64,000 nt of DNA from Bosea sp. AS-1 (GTDB taxonomy: Bacteria; Pseudomonadota; Alphaproteobacteria; Rhizobiales; Beijerinckiaceae): contig NZ_CP022372.1 in the NCBI RefSeq assembly GCF_002220095.1, positions 4,622,501 to 4,686,500 of the forward strand. Reading direction: 5' to 3'. Each line of letters begins with the position of its first letter. The stretch's first letter is position 1. The position numbers and the translations under genes were made by a program. Below the pieces are notes generated by a model. It was not told the origin of the DNA and did no database searches. It was given only the letters and a program-made list of their open reading frames with translations. This document shows, in pieces, positions 35,509-45,100 of the stretch.

Positions 35509-36555
35509 TCAGCCTGCTCTGTGCAATCGGGCACGTGCTGCCTGCTTGTCGAAGAAGACCGCACAGGCCTCGGCGACGCGCGCCACCGCAGCGTCGTCGA
35601 CATCGAGATGGGTCACCCAGCGCAACGTGCCGTAGCGCCCGCCGACGGCAATGCCGCGCTCTTGCAGGAACGTGGCGAAAGTGGCGGTGTCGAGCTCCTT
35701 CGGCGTCATGAACACCATATTGGTGCGAGCTGGGCCGGCACCGAGCGCGGGGAAGCGCGCCAGCACCTCCGCCAATGCTGCCGCGCGCCGGTGGTCCTCT
35801 CCGAGCCGCGAGACATTGTGCTCCAGCGCGTAGATCGCAGCCGCGGCGATCACGCCGGTCTGGCGCATGCCGCCGCCGAGCATCTTCCGGATGCGGCGAG
35901 CCTTCTCGATGAAATTCTTCGGGCCGACCAGGATGGAGCCGATCGGGGCGCCGAGCCCCTTGGAGAGACAGAGCGAGACCGTATCGAACTGCCCGGCGAT
36001 CCAGGCCGCATCCCGGTTGCTCGCTGCGGCGGCGTTCATCAGGCGGGCGCCATCGAGATGGGTGGCAAGGCCCCGCGAGCGGGCGAGCCCGGTTGCAGCC
36101 TCCAGATAAGCGTCAGGCAGTACGATGCCGTTGAAGGTGTTCTCCAGCGCCAGCAGGCGCGTCATCGCGAAATGGAAATCGTTCGGCTTGATCGCGTCTG
36201 CGATGGCGCCGAGCGCGATCGTGCCGTCTGGCTCGTTGGGCAGGGGTTGGGGCTGGATCGAGCCGAGCACTGCCGCGCCACCGCCTTCCAACCGATAGGT
36301 ATGGGCCATCTGGCCGACGAGATATTCCTCGCCGCGGCCGCAATGAGCCATCAGCGCAGCGAGATTCGCTTGCGTTCCAGTCGGAAAGAAGAGGGCTGTT
36401 TCCTTGCCCAGCCGCTCGGCGGTCATGGCTTCGAGGCGCTTGGTCGTCGGGCAATCGTCATAGACGGCGTCGCCAACTTCAGCCGCCGCCATGGCGGCAC
36501 GCATGCCGTCGCCAGGGCGCGTCACCGTATCCGAACGGAAGTCATTCACGATCAT
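35509..36555 (-). CDS. Low-specificity threonine aldolase
   Basis: This 348-residue PLP enzyme cleaves L-threonine or L-allo-threonine to glycine and acetaldehyde. The PLP lysine is Lys199 in LCLSKGLGAPIGS. The N-terminus FRSDTVTRPGDGMRAAM, HTYRLEGGG, ENTFNG and the Asp-binding THLDGARLMNAA all match the beta-eliminating lyase-like fold of threonine aldolases. L- versus D-stereospecificity is not read from the sequence, although this fold type is the L form. It is the first of three adjacent minus-strand amino-acid catabolic genes, separated by 79 bases from sdaA. Confidence 0.92.
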   Translation of the reverse strand: MIVNDFRSDTVTRPGDGMRAAMAAAEVGDAVYDDCPTTKRLEAMTAERLGKETALFFPTGTQANLAALMAHCGRGEEYLVGQMAHTYRLEGGGAAVLGSIQPQPLPNEPDGTIALGAIADAIKPNDFHFAMTRLLALENTFNGIVLPDAYLEAATGLARSRGLATHLDGARLMNAAAASNRDAAWIAGQFDTVSLCLSKGLGAPIGSILVGPKNFIEKARRIRKMLGGGMRQTGVIAAAAIYALEHNVSRLGEDHRRAAALAEVLARFPALGAGPARTNMVFMTPKELDTATFATFLQERGIAVGGRYGTLRWVTHLDVDDAAVARVAEACAVFFDKQAARARLHRAG

Positions 36556-36634
36556 CGATCCGATCCTATAGGCTTGTGCGTCTACCCTATCGGGCGCCAG
36601 CCGGGCATATCATGCAAAAATGGAAGGGGTGGGC

Positions 36635-38014
36635 TCAGCATTCCGGCAGGTTGACCGCCAGCCCGCCGAGGCTGGTTTCCTTGAAGCGCTCATTCATCGC
36701 TTCGCCGGTCTGCCGCATCGCCTCGATGCAGTTGTCCAGCGGCATGAAATGCGAGCCGTCGCCGCGCAGCGCAAGCGACGCGGCCGCCACCGCCTTGATC
36801 GCGCCGATGCCGTTGCGCTCGATGCAGGGTACCTGCACCAGCCCCGCTGCAGGGTCGCAGGTCATGCCGAGGTGATGTTCCAGCGCGATCTCGGCAGCAT
36901 TCTCGATCTGGGCGGGCGAGCCGCCGAGCACGGCGCAGAGCCCGGCCGCGGCCATCGCGGCGGCGGAACCGACCTCGCCCTGGCATCCCGCCTCGGCTCC
37001 GGAGATCGAGGCATTGTGCTTGATCAATCCGCCGATCGCGGCTGCCGTCAGCAGAAAGTCCGAAACCTTCTCGGGTTCCGCCCCAATGCAATGGTCGAGG
37101 TAGTAGCGCAGCACCGCGGGCACGACGCCGGCGGCCCCGTTGGTCGGCGAGGTCACCACCCGTCCGCCAGCCGCGTTCTCCTCGTTCACCGCCATGGCGT
37201 AGACGCTGAGCCAGTCGGTCGAGGCATGCGGCTGCGAGCGGTTGGCCAGCTTCTCGGCGGTCAATTGCCGGTGGATGCGCGCCGCCCTGCGCCGCACCCG
37301 CAGACCGCCGGGCAATTCGCCCTCCTGGCTGAGCCCCCGCTCGATGCAACCGTTCATCACCGACCAAAGGCGAGAAAGGCCACGATCGACCTCCTCTTCC
37401 GGCTGGAGATGGATCTCGTTAGCGCGCTTCATCTGCGCGATCGACAGGCCGCTCTCACGCGCCATGCGCAGCATCGCCGCAGCGTTCGCGAAGGGATAGG
37501 GCCAGGATGCCGCCTCTATCGCAGCTGCAGGGGCTTCACGCTCCTGCGCCGTCACCACGAAGCCGCCGCCGATCGAATAATAGGTCTCGGACAACAGCTC
37601 GGTCCCACTGGCAGCGCGGGCCCGGAAGACGAGCCCATTGGCATGCCCCGGCAGGGGCGGCCCGTAATCGAAGACGATGTCTGTCGCAGGGTCGAACGCC
37701 AGGGGCGGCAAGCCCTCATGGTGCAACTGATGGCTGCGGCCGAGCTCGTCGAGCTGGCGCTCGGCCGCGTCGAAATCGAAGGTTGCGGGCTGCCAGCCGA
37801 GCAAGCCGAGCGCCACGGCCCGATCCGTGGCATGGCCTTTCCCCGTGAAGGCGAGGGATCCATGAAGGGTCACATCGACGGCCGAGGCATCATGGCGAGA
37901 CCGATATTGCCGCAGACGATTCAAGAACTGTCCTGCGGCGGTCATCGGCCCCATCGTATGTGACGATGACGGGCCGATCCCGATCTTGAAGACATCGAAC
38001 ACGCTCAGGAACAT
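36635..38014 (-). CDS. sdaA: L-serine ammonia-lyase (serine dehydratase)
   Basis: This iron-sulfur enzyme deaminates L-serine to pyruvate. The 459-residue single-chain form has the beta domain first ([20 protein letters not shown] at residues about 10-30). The alpha domain follows, with [20 protein letters not shown] and Cys residues that can ligate the Fe-S cluster ([23 protein letters not shown]). The ATG at 38014 has GGAGGG five bases upstream; a TTG three bases earlier is rejected. The neighbouring aldolase gene makes glycine, and the GGT gene lies upstream, giving an amino-acid breakdown set. Confidence 0.95.
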   Translation of the reverse strand: MFLSVFDVFKIGIGPSSSHTMGPMTAAGQFLNRLRQYRSRHDASAVDVTLHGSLAFTGKGHATDRAVALGLLGWQPATFDFDAAERQLDELGRSHQLHHEGLPPLAFDPATDIVFDYGPPLPGHANGLVFRARAASGTELLSETYYSIGGGFVVTAQEREAPAAAIEAASWPYPFANAAAMLRMARESGLSIAQMKRANEIHLQPEEEVDRGLSRLWSVMNGCIERGLSQEGELPGGLRVRRRAARIHRQLTAEKLANRSQPHASTDWLSVYAMAVNEENAAGGRVVTSPTNGAAGVVPAVLRYYLDHCIGAEPEKVSDFLLTAAAIGGLIKHNASISGAEAGCQGEVGSAAAMAAAGLCAVLGGSPAQIENAAEIALEHHLGMTCDPAAGLVQVPCIERNGIGAIKAVAAASLALRGDGSHFMPLDNCIEAMRQTGEAMNERFKETSLGGLAVNLPEC

Positions 38015-38074
38015 CAATCCCTCCAGCCGGGCGTGGTCCTAAACGGCCGCGGCGACAGAGCAAGCTGCGTAATC

Positions 38075-39688
38075 TCAGACGGAGATCGCCATGCCGTCGC
38101 GCTGCGGATCGGCTCCGCCCGCGCACAGGCCATCGGCGATTCCGATCGCATGAAGGGCGGCGAAAGGGAATGTCTGGGCAGAGCGTTTGACGTCATATCC
38201 CGCGGCAGTGAGCTCGGCGCTGACATTGCGGCGGATGCGGTTGGAGATGTCGATCATGTTCGAGACTGCCATAACCCGCGGCGCCGCGACGGCCTCGAAG
38301 GGCGACATGCCGAAATCGATCATGTTCATAATGCCTTGCGCGACGGCCGGGGCGATATAGCTGCCGCCGGGCGCGCCGATGACGATGCGCGGGGTCTCGC
38401 CGTCAAACACGATAGTCGGGGCGGCCGAGGAGGCGCGGCGCTTGCCCGGCGCGATCGACGCCGCCCGCCCGGGGCGCGGGTCGAAGCGGCTCATGGTGCC
38501 GTTATAGATGAAGCCGAGTCCGTCGGAGATCGCACCGGACGGGCTACCCAGGGTATGGGTCAACGCCACGGCGTTGCCCTCGCGATCGACGACCGTGACA
38601 TGGGTCGTCTCGCGCTGCGACTTGTCCAGCCTGCTGATCACAGCGCGCTCGCCGCGCTTGATCGCCGACGCCTGCTCAGCCGCATGCTCCTTGGAAATCA
38701 GGCGGTCGACAGGCACGTCGACATAGGCTGGATCGCCCATGAAGCGATCCTTGTCGATAGTCATGCGGCGCATCGCCTCGGCGAGCAGGATGATGTGCTC
38801 CGCGCTGCCATGCTTGAGTGCGCCGATGTCGAAATTCTCGAGGATGTGCAGCATCTGCAGCATCGACATGCCACTGGCTGGCGGCGGGCTCGTCGAGATG
38901 CGGTAGCCACGATAGGAGCCCCAGATGGGCTTCGCGACGGAGAGCCCGTAGGCCGCGAAATCACGCTCGCCGATCAGCCCGCCCTGGGCCGCGAAATCGG
39001 CCGCCATGCGGGCTGCCAGCGCGCCATGGTAGAAATCGTCCGGGCCACTGCTCGCGAGATTCTCCAGCGTGGCGGCGAGATCGGGGTTGAGCAGGATGTC
39101 GCCGACGCGCTTCGGCGTGCCGTCGGGCCGGAAGTAGACCTCGCGCCCGGTCTTGCTGTAGCGCAGCTTGTCGCCGGTATTGACCTCGCCGCCGCCGCTC
39201 TGGTCCTGGCTCCAGAACCAGTGCATGTGCGGACGGACGAGCACGCCCTCATGCGCTTGCCGGATCGCAGGGGCCATCACGTCGCGCCAGTCCATCGTGC
39301 CGAATTGCGAGAGCGCATAGGCATAGCCCTTGACGCTGCCGGGCGTGCACACGGCAAGATGGCCGAACTCGTTGATGCCGCCCTTGAGCAGGAAGGCGAA
39401 GCCGTCCCGCGTCTGGCCCAGGAGATTCGGCAGCCACATGTCCGGCGTCGCTGCCAGCGGAGCCCTGGCGTAGAACTCGACGATCTCGTGGACGCCGCGG
39501 CGCGGCATATAGACCTGCATCGAGCCGAAGCCACCGATGCCACACATCAGCGGGTCGACCACGCCCTGCATGAAGGCGCAGGCGATGGCCGCGTCGATGG
39601 CATTGCCGCCGCGTTCGAGAACCTCGGCCCCGGCTTCCGCCGCTTCGGGCTGCGGCGCGACGATCATCGCATTCTTCATCGTCACCAT
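38075..39688 (-). CDS. ggt: Gamma-glutamyltransferase family protein (no signal peptide)
   Basis: This 537-residue Ntn-hydrolase precursor is expected to self-cleave before the catalytic threonine. Thr361 in RETTHVTVVD aligns with the nucleophile (Thr-Thr-His), giving subunits of about 360 and 177 residues. GMSMLQMLHILE, APGGSYIAPAVAQGIMNMID and an acceptor-site MDWRDVMAPAI are typical. Unlike E. coli GGT, no signal peptide is seen (the N-terminus is MVTMKNAMIVAPQPEAAEAG), so it may be cytoplasmic and act on substrates other than glutathione, such as acyl or oxamate amides. The assignment to the superfamily is firm, the substrate open. Confidence 0.85.
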   Translation of the reverse strand: MVTMKNAMIVAPQPEAAEAGAEVLERGGNAIDAAIACAFMQGVVDPLMCGIGGFGSMQVYMPRRGVHEIVEFYARAPLAATPDMWLPNLLGQTRDGFAFLLKGGINEFGHLAVCTPGSVKGYAYALSQFGTMDWRDVMAPAIRQAHEGVLVRPHMHWFWSQDQSGGGEVNTGDKLRYSKTGREVYFRPDGTPKRVGDILLNPDLAATLENLASSGPDDFYHGALAARMAADFAAQGGLIGERDFAAYGLSVAKPIWGSYRGYRISTSPPPASGMSMLQMLHILENFDIGALKHGSAEHIILLAEAMRRMTIDKDRFMGDPAYVDVPVDRLISKEHAAEQASAIKRGERAVISRLDKSQRETTHVTVVDREGNAVALTHTLGSPSGAISDGLGFIYNGTMSRFDPRPGRAASIAPGKRRASSAAPTIVFDGETPRIVIGAPGGSYIAPAVAQGIMNMIDFGMSPFEAVAAPRVMAVSNMIDISNRIRRNVSAELTAAGYDVKRSAQTFPFAALHAIGIADGLCAGGADPQRDGMAISV

Positions 39689-39698
39689 CGGTGCACAC

Positions 39699-40388
39699 TC
39701 ATTGCAGGGCTGCAGTTGCGGTAAAGGTATAGCCCACGCCGTAGACGACCTTGATCGGTGCCGATAGCCCTGTGCGTTCCTCGATCTTCCGGCGCAATCG
39801 GCTGACGATGGCGTCGAGATGGCGGTTGCCGAATTGCGACCTGGGGCGGGCGAGCATCTCCATCAAGTCGTCGCGCTGGCAGGTGCCGCCGCGGCTGCAC
39901 AGCGCATCCAGGAATGCGAACTCGGTCGCAGTCAGCTTGAGCGAACGATGGTTGGGCGCGGTCAGAAGCCAGTTCGTGCCGTCCAGCACCCATTGATCGC
40001 CATTGCCAGCGGAGCCCGGCGAGCTGCCGTTTCGCCGCAGCAGGCTGCGGATCGCCGCTTCGATCTCGCGCAGCGTGCTGTGCTTGACGAGATAGATATC
40101 GGCGCCGCTCTCGAAACCGTGGATGCGATCGTCGCTGTCACCGAGCGCAGTCAGCATGATGATGCCGCAGCGATGGCTTTCGCGGATCTCACTCGCCAGC
40201 TCGAAGCCGTTGCCGTCCGGCAGCCCGACATCGAGGACGATGACGTCGGGCGAACGGGTTTCCGCCAGGGTCTGGCGCAGCTCCAGCGCCGTAGACACTC
40301 CGCTGGCCGAGAATCCGCACAGCCCGAGGAAATCGACCAGGTCCTTGCGCAGCCTCGCTTCGTCCTCGACGATCAGAACATGCGTCAT
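39699..40388 (-). CDS. OmpR-family response regulator
   Basis: This 229-residue transcription factor has a receiver domain at residues 1-115 with VEDEA at its start. The phosphoacceptor is Asp53 in VIVLDVGLPDG, with Thr80 and Lys102 (YLVKHSTL) completing the switch set. The C-terminal OmpR winged helix (about 130-229) contains TEFAFLDALCSRGGTC and SRLRRKIEERTG. The stop of the downstream histidine-kinase frame overlaps this start by four bases (ATGA), so the pair is translationally coupled. Its operator may be the 10-bp-period direct repeat at 41946-41963. Confidence 0.92.
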   Translation of the reverse strand: MTHVLIVEDEARLRKDLVDFLGLCGFSASGVSTALELRQTLAETRSPDVIVLDVGLPDGNGFELASEIRESHRCGIIMLTALGDSDDRIHGFESGADIYLVKHSTLREIEAAIRSLLRRNGSSPGSAGNGDQWVLDGTNWLLTAPNHRSLKLTATEFAFLDALCSRGGTCQRDDLMEMLARPRSQFGNRHLDAIVSRLRRKIEERTGLSAPIKVVYGVGYTFTATAALQ

Positions 40389-41833
40389 GCTGTCGTCTCC
40401 TCCGGCAGTTCGATCTTGGATCCCTCGCGAGACGCAGGCAGGCGCAGGGTAGCCGTCGTTCCCCCTCCGTCGCTCGAAGCGAGCTGCAGCGTTCCGCCGT
40501 GATAGGCCAGGAACCTGTGCGCTACATAGAGCCCGAGACCGGTGCCTGTGCACGCCTTGGCGTTGGAGGCCCGGAAGAAGCGGCGTCCGATCTTGCTGGC
40601 TTCGGCCCGCGGAATGCCGATGCCGCGATCGTGGACCTCGATCACGATGGCCCCCTCTTCCCGCCGGGCTTCGATGCGGATCGAAGGGTCGTCGGGTGCA
40701 TATTTCAGAGCGTTGTCGATCAGATTGATCAGCACCGTTCCGAGCATGTCCGGGTCGGCATGGAGATAGGCTGTTTCGTCGGCTACATGAAACTGCAGCC
40801 GATCCCCGCGCGCGGTCATTTCGAAATGCAGCCGTGCATCGCCGATCAGGGAGCCAAGCTGCACCGGCTCCGGCTGGAAGCCATTGTCGCGGTCGTCCGC
40901 CATGAACCTGTCGATCAGGGAAAAGAGGCGATTGAGGGCCTCGCCGATCCCTGCGAGACGCTCCCGGGTAGCGGCGGAGGATGTGTCGCCGATGAGCCCG
41001 ATCATCTCGACCGCATTGCGAATGATCGCGAGCGGCGTGCGGAACTCGTGGCTGACGACGCGCATGAAGTCGGCCTGCTCGTCGCGCAGGGCGCGCTCGG
41101 CCTCCAGGCTGGCGCTCAGCCTGCTCTCGAGTCGCCTCCTCTCCTCCACTTCACGCAACAGCGCATCATGCTTGCCGCGCAGATCGGCGGAGAGCCGCGA
41201 ACTGACCATGAAGAGAAGGCAGGCGAAGAACGCAATCAGGAAAAGCGTGCCCTGCAGCAGATACCAGGCGTTCCGGTCGGCCAGGATCGGGGCGCTGTCG
41301 AAATCGGCAGGCAGGCGATATTCGAGAACACTCTGCAGGATGCTGGCCGCCATATACTCGGCGAGGATGCCGATGGTGATCCAGCGCAGAAGCGTGGGCT
41401 GGGTCCTGTCGCGCGCAAGCCCCAGGCACATCACCGACATCATGATCACGGTGAAGATGGTCGAGCTGTGAATCCGGATCGCGACGTTGTCGGGGTCGGT
41501 CGCGACCGCCGTGCTCCAGACAATGAGCTGGAAGACGAGGAGCGAGATACCGATCCAGCTATGGCGAGGTTGCCCCAGGAAGCGGGCGAGGCCCTCGGCA
41601 AGCAGGACGAGCCCCAGCTTGATGACGGTGTTGTGCAGGACGATCGCGACGGCGCCCGGCTCCGCGCCACGAAGGATCATCAGGAGCAGGCCGATGGCGA
41701 TGGCCCCGAAACCGGCGGCAAGGAACTTGAGCTCGTAGAGATGGCGCCAGGCCCGCCACACGAAGACCCAGGCGACGGCCTGCAAGCTTGCGGTCGCCAG
41801 GGCGACGACCAGCACGGTCTTGAGATCAAGCAT
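40385..41833 (-). CDS. Membrane sensor histidine kinase
   Basis: This 482-residue protein has six to seven hydrophobic segments in residues 1-212 (among them TVLVVALATASLQAVAWVFV, FGAIAIGLLLMIL and FLIAFFACLLFMVSS), an integral sensor module without a large periplasmic loop. A coiled coil (RLESRLSASLEAERALRDEQ) leads to the HisKA domain with phosphorylated His262 in VVSHEFRTPLAI. The ATPase core follows: N box LINLIDNALKYAP, G1 HDRGIGIPRAEAS and G2 GTGLGLYVAHRF. The ATG at 41833 is used; a TTG nine bases earlier is possible. The stimulus is unknown. Confidence 0.93.
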   Translation of the reverse strand: MLDLKTVLVVALATASLQAVAWVFVWRAWRHLYELKFLAAGFGAIAIGLLLMILRGAEPGAVAIVLHNTVIKLGLVLLAEGLARFLGQPRHSWIGISLLVFQLIVWSTAVATDPDNVAIRIHSSTIFTVIMMSVMCLGLARDRTQPTLLRWITIGILAEYMAASILQSVLEYRLPADFDSAPILADRNAWYLLQGTLFLIAFFACLLFMVSSRLSADLRGKHDALLREVEERRRLESRLSASLEAERALRDEQADFMRVVSHEFRTPLAIIRNAVEMIGLIGDTSSAATRERLAGIGEALNRLFSLIDRFMADDRDNGFQPEPVQLGSLIGDARLHFEMTARGDRLQFHVADETAYLHADPDMLGTVLINLIDNALKYAPDDPSIRIEARREEGAIVIEVHDRGIGIPRAEASKIGRRFFRASNAKACTGTGLGLYVAHRFLAYHGGTLQLASSDGGGTTATLRLPASREGSKIELPEETTA

Positions 41834-41945
41834 TTCGATCAAAATTCATGAATCAGCCCCGCCGACGCGCGAGAATATCTGAAAATTTATACCTTACTAG
41901 ATTTGCGTTGAGATCTATGAGAAGGGCAATTGTCAGTTTTCGTCA

Positions 41946-41963
41946 GAATTCAATCGAATTCAA
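41946..41963. promoter_or_regulatory. Tandem GAATTCAA repeat upstream of the two-component and autotransporter genes
   Basis: GAATTCAA occurs at 41946-41953 and 41956-41963, an exact 10-bp period, the spacing with which OmpR-type regulators bind tandem half-sites. It lies between the divergent kinase gene and the autotransporter gene. For the kinase operon a -10 TATAAA is visible on the minus strand at 41886-41891 with no good -35, fitting an activated promoter. No clear promoter is seen on the autotransporter side. Confidence 0.45.
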
Positions 41964-42121
41964 CGGTAGTTTGACCCGACTTCGGATTCTACTCTGCCGT
42001 CGCTGACGGACCGCTTGCCGAGTGGGCGGCGAAGCAGCGCCGCTGCGTCGAAAGCATAACGCGGGACGCGGGATGGAGGGCGAACGGATTCCTGATCCGT
42101 TCGTGCGGCAGGGGGGCTTTG

Positions 42122-45100
42122 ATGACGGTTCGTGGCCACGGTTCGCTGACGCACCCATTTTTAACACGCGCGGCCGCGGCAGCCTCCCTACCAGGATCGG
42201 CCGCTTCCTCCCTTGCCGCCGCGAGAGGAGAGATCGACACGCAGGCGAGTTCCGCCCCCAGGCGGCAGATCCTACGCTTGACGACATCCCGGACCTGCCT
42301 GGGCCTCGCCTTGTCGCTTGGTGCGGGGCTGCCGCTATGGTCTCAGGCAGCGTCCGCGCAGCAGATCACCCAGGGCGGCGGCAACGGCACGGGCTATTCC
42401 TTCGGGAGCGGCGGCCTCGCAGGCGGCGGCGGCGGGAGCGGCGACCGCACCATCGGTATTTTTGGGGGCGATGGCGGCTCGGCAGCACAGACACCCGGCG
42501 GTTCGGCGACGGCGGGAACGCGTGGTCACGACGATGCCGGCGGGCTGGGCGGAGCAGGCGGGGCGCCAGGCGCTCCCAATGACCTCTCTGCTGGCGGCGG
42601 TGGCGGCGGCGGCCGCGGCAGTTATGATCCCGGATTCCCCCGCAATGGCGGAGCGGGTGGAGCCGGCGGCGGTGGCAACCTCCTCACGACAACCTCTCCG
42701 CTCTCCCTCGGCTCGGCTTATGCCGGTGGCACGGGAGCGGCCGGGTCCTTTGGCGGCTCCCAAGCCGGCAGTGGCGGCGGTGGCGGTGGCGGTGGCGGCC
42801 TCATCCTGACGGGCGCTGGCGTCACCATGAATACGAACGGGTTCGCTGTCTCGGGCGGTGGCGGCGGCAGCGCCGGCGGCGCCGGTGCGGGCGCAGGAGG
42901 TGGCGGCGCCGGGCTGGTGCTGCTCAATGGCGGCGCGATCACTGTCGCCGCCGGAGCGGGCGGCGTCAGCGTCATCAGCGGCGGCCGGGGCAGTGATAGT
43001 TATGAGGGCGGGCACGGCGGTGCCGGACTGTTCCTGTACAATGGCGGTAGCTTGTCCCACCAGGCTGGCTCGATCAGCGGCGGTGCGGGTGGGGCGTGGG
43101 CCTGGGCCGGCTCCGGCGGCGCCGGTGTGCTGAGCAATCTCGGCATCATCGACAACCGGGCCGCGATCACAGGCGGCAAGGGAGGCGATTCGAACGCAGG
43201 CGGGACTGGCTACGGCCGAGGCGGCGCCGGCCTGGAAGCCTGGGGCGGCTCGATCGCCAACATGGCGGGCGGCAGCATCGCGGGCGGGGCGGGCGGGAAC
43301 CAGTCCGACGCCAACCCTGTCTATGTCGCGGGAGGCGGCGGCGCCGGCATCGTCTTCCGGGACGGCCAGACCGCAAGCCTGGACAATGCCGGGACGATTT
43401 CCGGCGGCAATGGCGGCACTGCCGCTTCCAGCAGCCATGGCGCGGGCGGCGTCGGCATCGTCGGCGCGGCGAGCGGCGGCATCTCCATCATCAATTCAGG
43501 AATGATCGCGGGCGGGCTTTCCGGCGACGGCGTGACGCGCGCCAACGCGGTCGCGCTCTCCGGCAGCAACAACCGCTTCGAGATCCGGGCGGGCTCGAGG
43601 ACCGATGGCAATGTCGTGGTTCAGGGCGGCGGCACCAACAATGTGCTGGCGCTGGGCGGAAGCTCCAACGGCAGCGTCAATATCGGCAATCTGGTGAGCA
43701 GCCATACCGGCTTTTCGGCTTACGAAAAGACGGGCTCGTCGACCTGGACGCTATCGGGCGGCGGTAGCCAGCGCTGGCTCATTCGTGAAGGGACGCTCAG
43801 CGGCAACTCCTCCAGCATGGCTGGTGACTTGACCTTCGATACAGGGGCAGGCACGCGCGGCGTCGTCTTCACCCAGGGGACGGGCGGCACCTATTCCGGG
43901 ACGATCTCGGGGGATGGCGGCTTCGCCTTGACGGGAGCGTCGGGCGGCGGCCTCACGCTGACCAGCGCGCAGAGCTTTACCGGAACGACCACGATCCAGA
44001 ACGGAACGCTGAAGATGGGCGCGCCGAACGCGCTGGCGTCCTCTGCAGGGATCGCCCTCACCGCAGGCACCTGGGACCTCAACGGCTACAATCAAACCGT
44101 GAACAGCCTGGTCGGAGACGCCGGTACCCGGGTCGCGTTGGGGTCGGCGACACTGACCATCAACAACAGCGCCTTGGCAGGCTATGTCGGCGATATTTCC
44201 GGCTCTGGCAGTTTGACAAAGTCGGGGACGGGCTGGCTCACGCTGGGGGGAACCAACACCTATTCCGGCCCAACCAATGTCACTGAAGGGACGCTGGCGA
44301 TCCGCCAAAACGGATCCCTTCGCAACTCGTCCGCGATCAACATCTCCAACGGCGCCCGGTTCAACGTCTACGAGCCCAACGCCCTGTCGCCCACGGCGCC
44401 GGTCAACCTGACCGGGGCTGGTTCGGACTTCTTCCTCGCTTTCGACCAACAGATCGGTTCGCTCAGCGGCGGGGTCGACACGCAGGTATCGTTCAATGCC
44501 GGAGCTGTGCTGACCACGGGAGGAAACAACACGGACGCCATCTTCAGCGGCTATCTGGGCGTAAATGGCCGGGGAGCCCTGACCAAAGTCGGCACGGGCA
44601 GTTTCACGCTGAATGAGACGAACAGCTACCCTGGGCCGACGATCGTCGACGGCGGCTCGCTGATCGTGAACGGCTCGATCGTGTCATCCTCGGGCGTGAC
44701 GGTCGCGGCCGGCGCGCTGCTGGGTGGCTCGGGGGTCGTCCCGACGACGGTCATCAATGGCGGAACGCTTTCTCCGGGCAACTCGCCCGGAACGCTGGAG
44801 GTCCGCGGGAACCTGACCTTCAATCCCGGCTCGACCTATCTGGCCGAGATCCATGGAGCGGTTTCGGACCGGGTGGAGGTCGGCGGCACGGCGGCACTGG
44901 CAGGAACGCTGCGGCTGGTACCATTGGGAGGCGCCTACAGCTTCAACAGTCCCTATATGCTGCTCTCCGCGAATGACGGGGTTACGGGCACCTTCAGCCC
45001 GGTCAACACGACGGGAAGCTTCGGCGACGGCGTCGCCACAACGGTAAGCTACACCGCCAACGAAGTGCTGCTGACGCTCGCGCCGAAGCCGCTGACACCC

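Noticed and set aside
42335..43438. Minus-strand Ala/Gly-rich frame opposite the autotransporter
   Set aside because: It is the reverse of the GGC-rich repeats, with no ribosome-binding site.
42400..43500. CRISPR-like or satellite repeat array
   Set aside because: The GGC-rich repetition is in frame and encodes the glycine-rich passenger; no fixed-length repeat/spacer structure is present.
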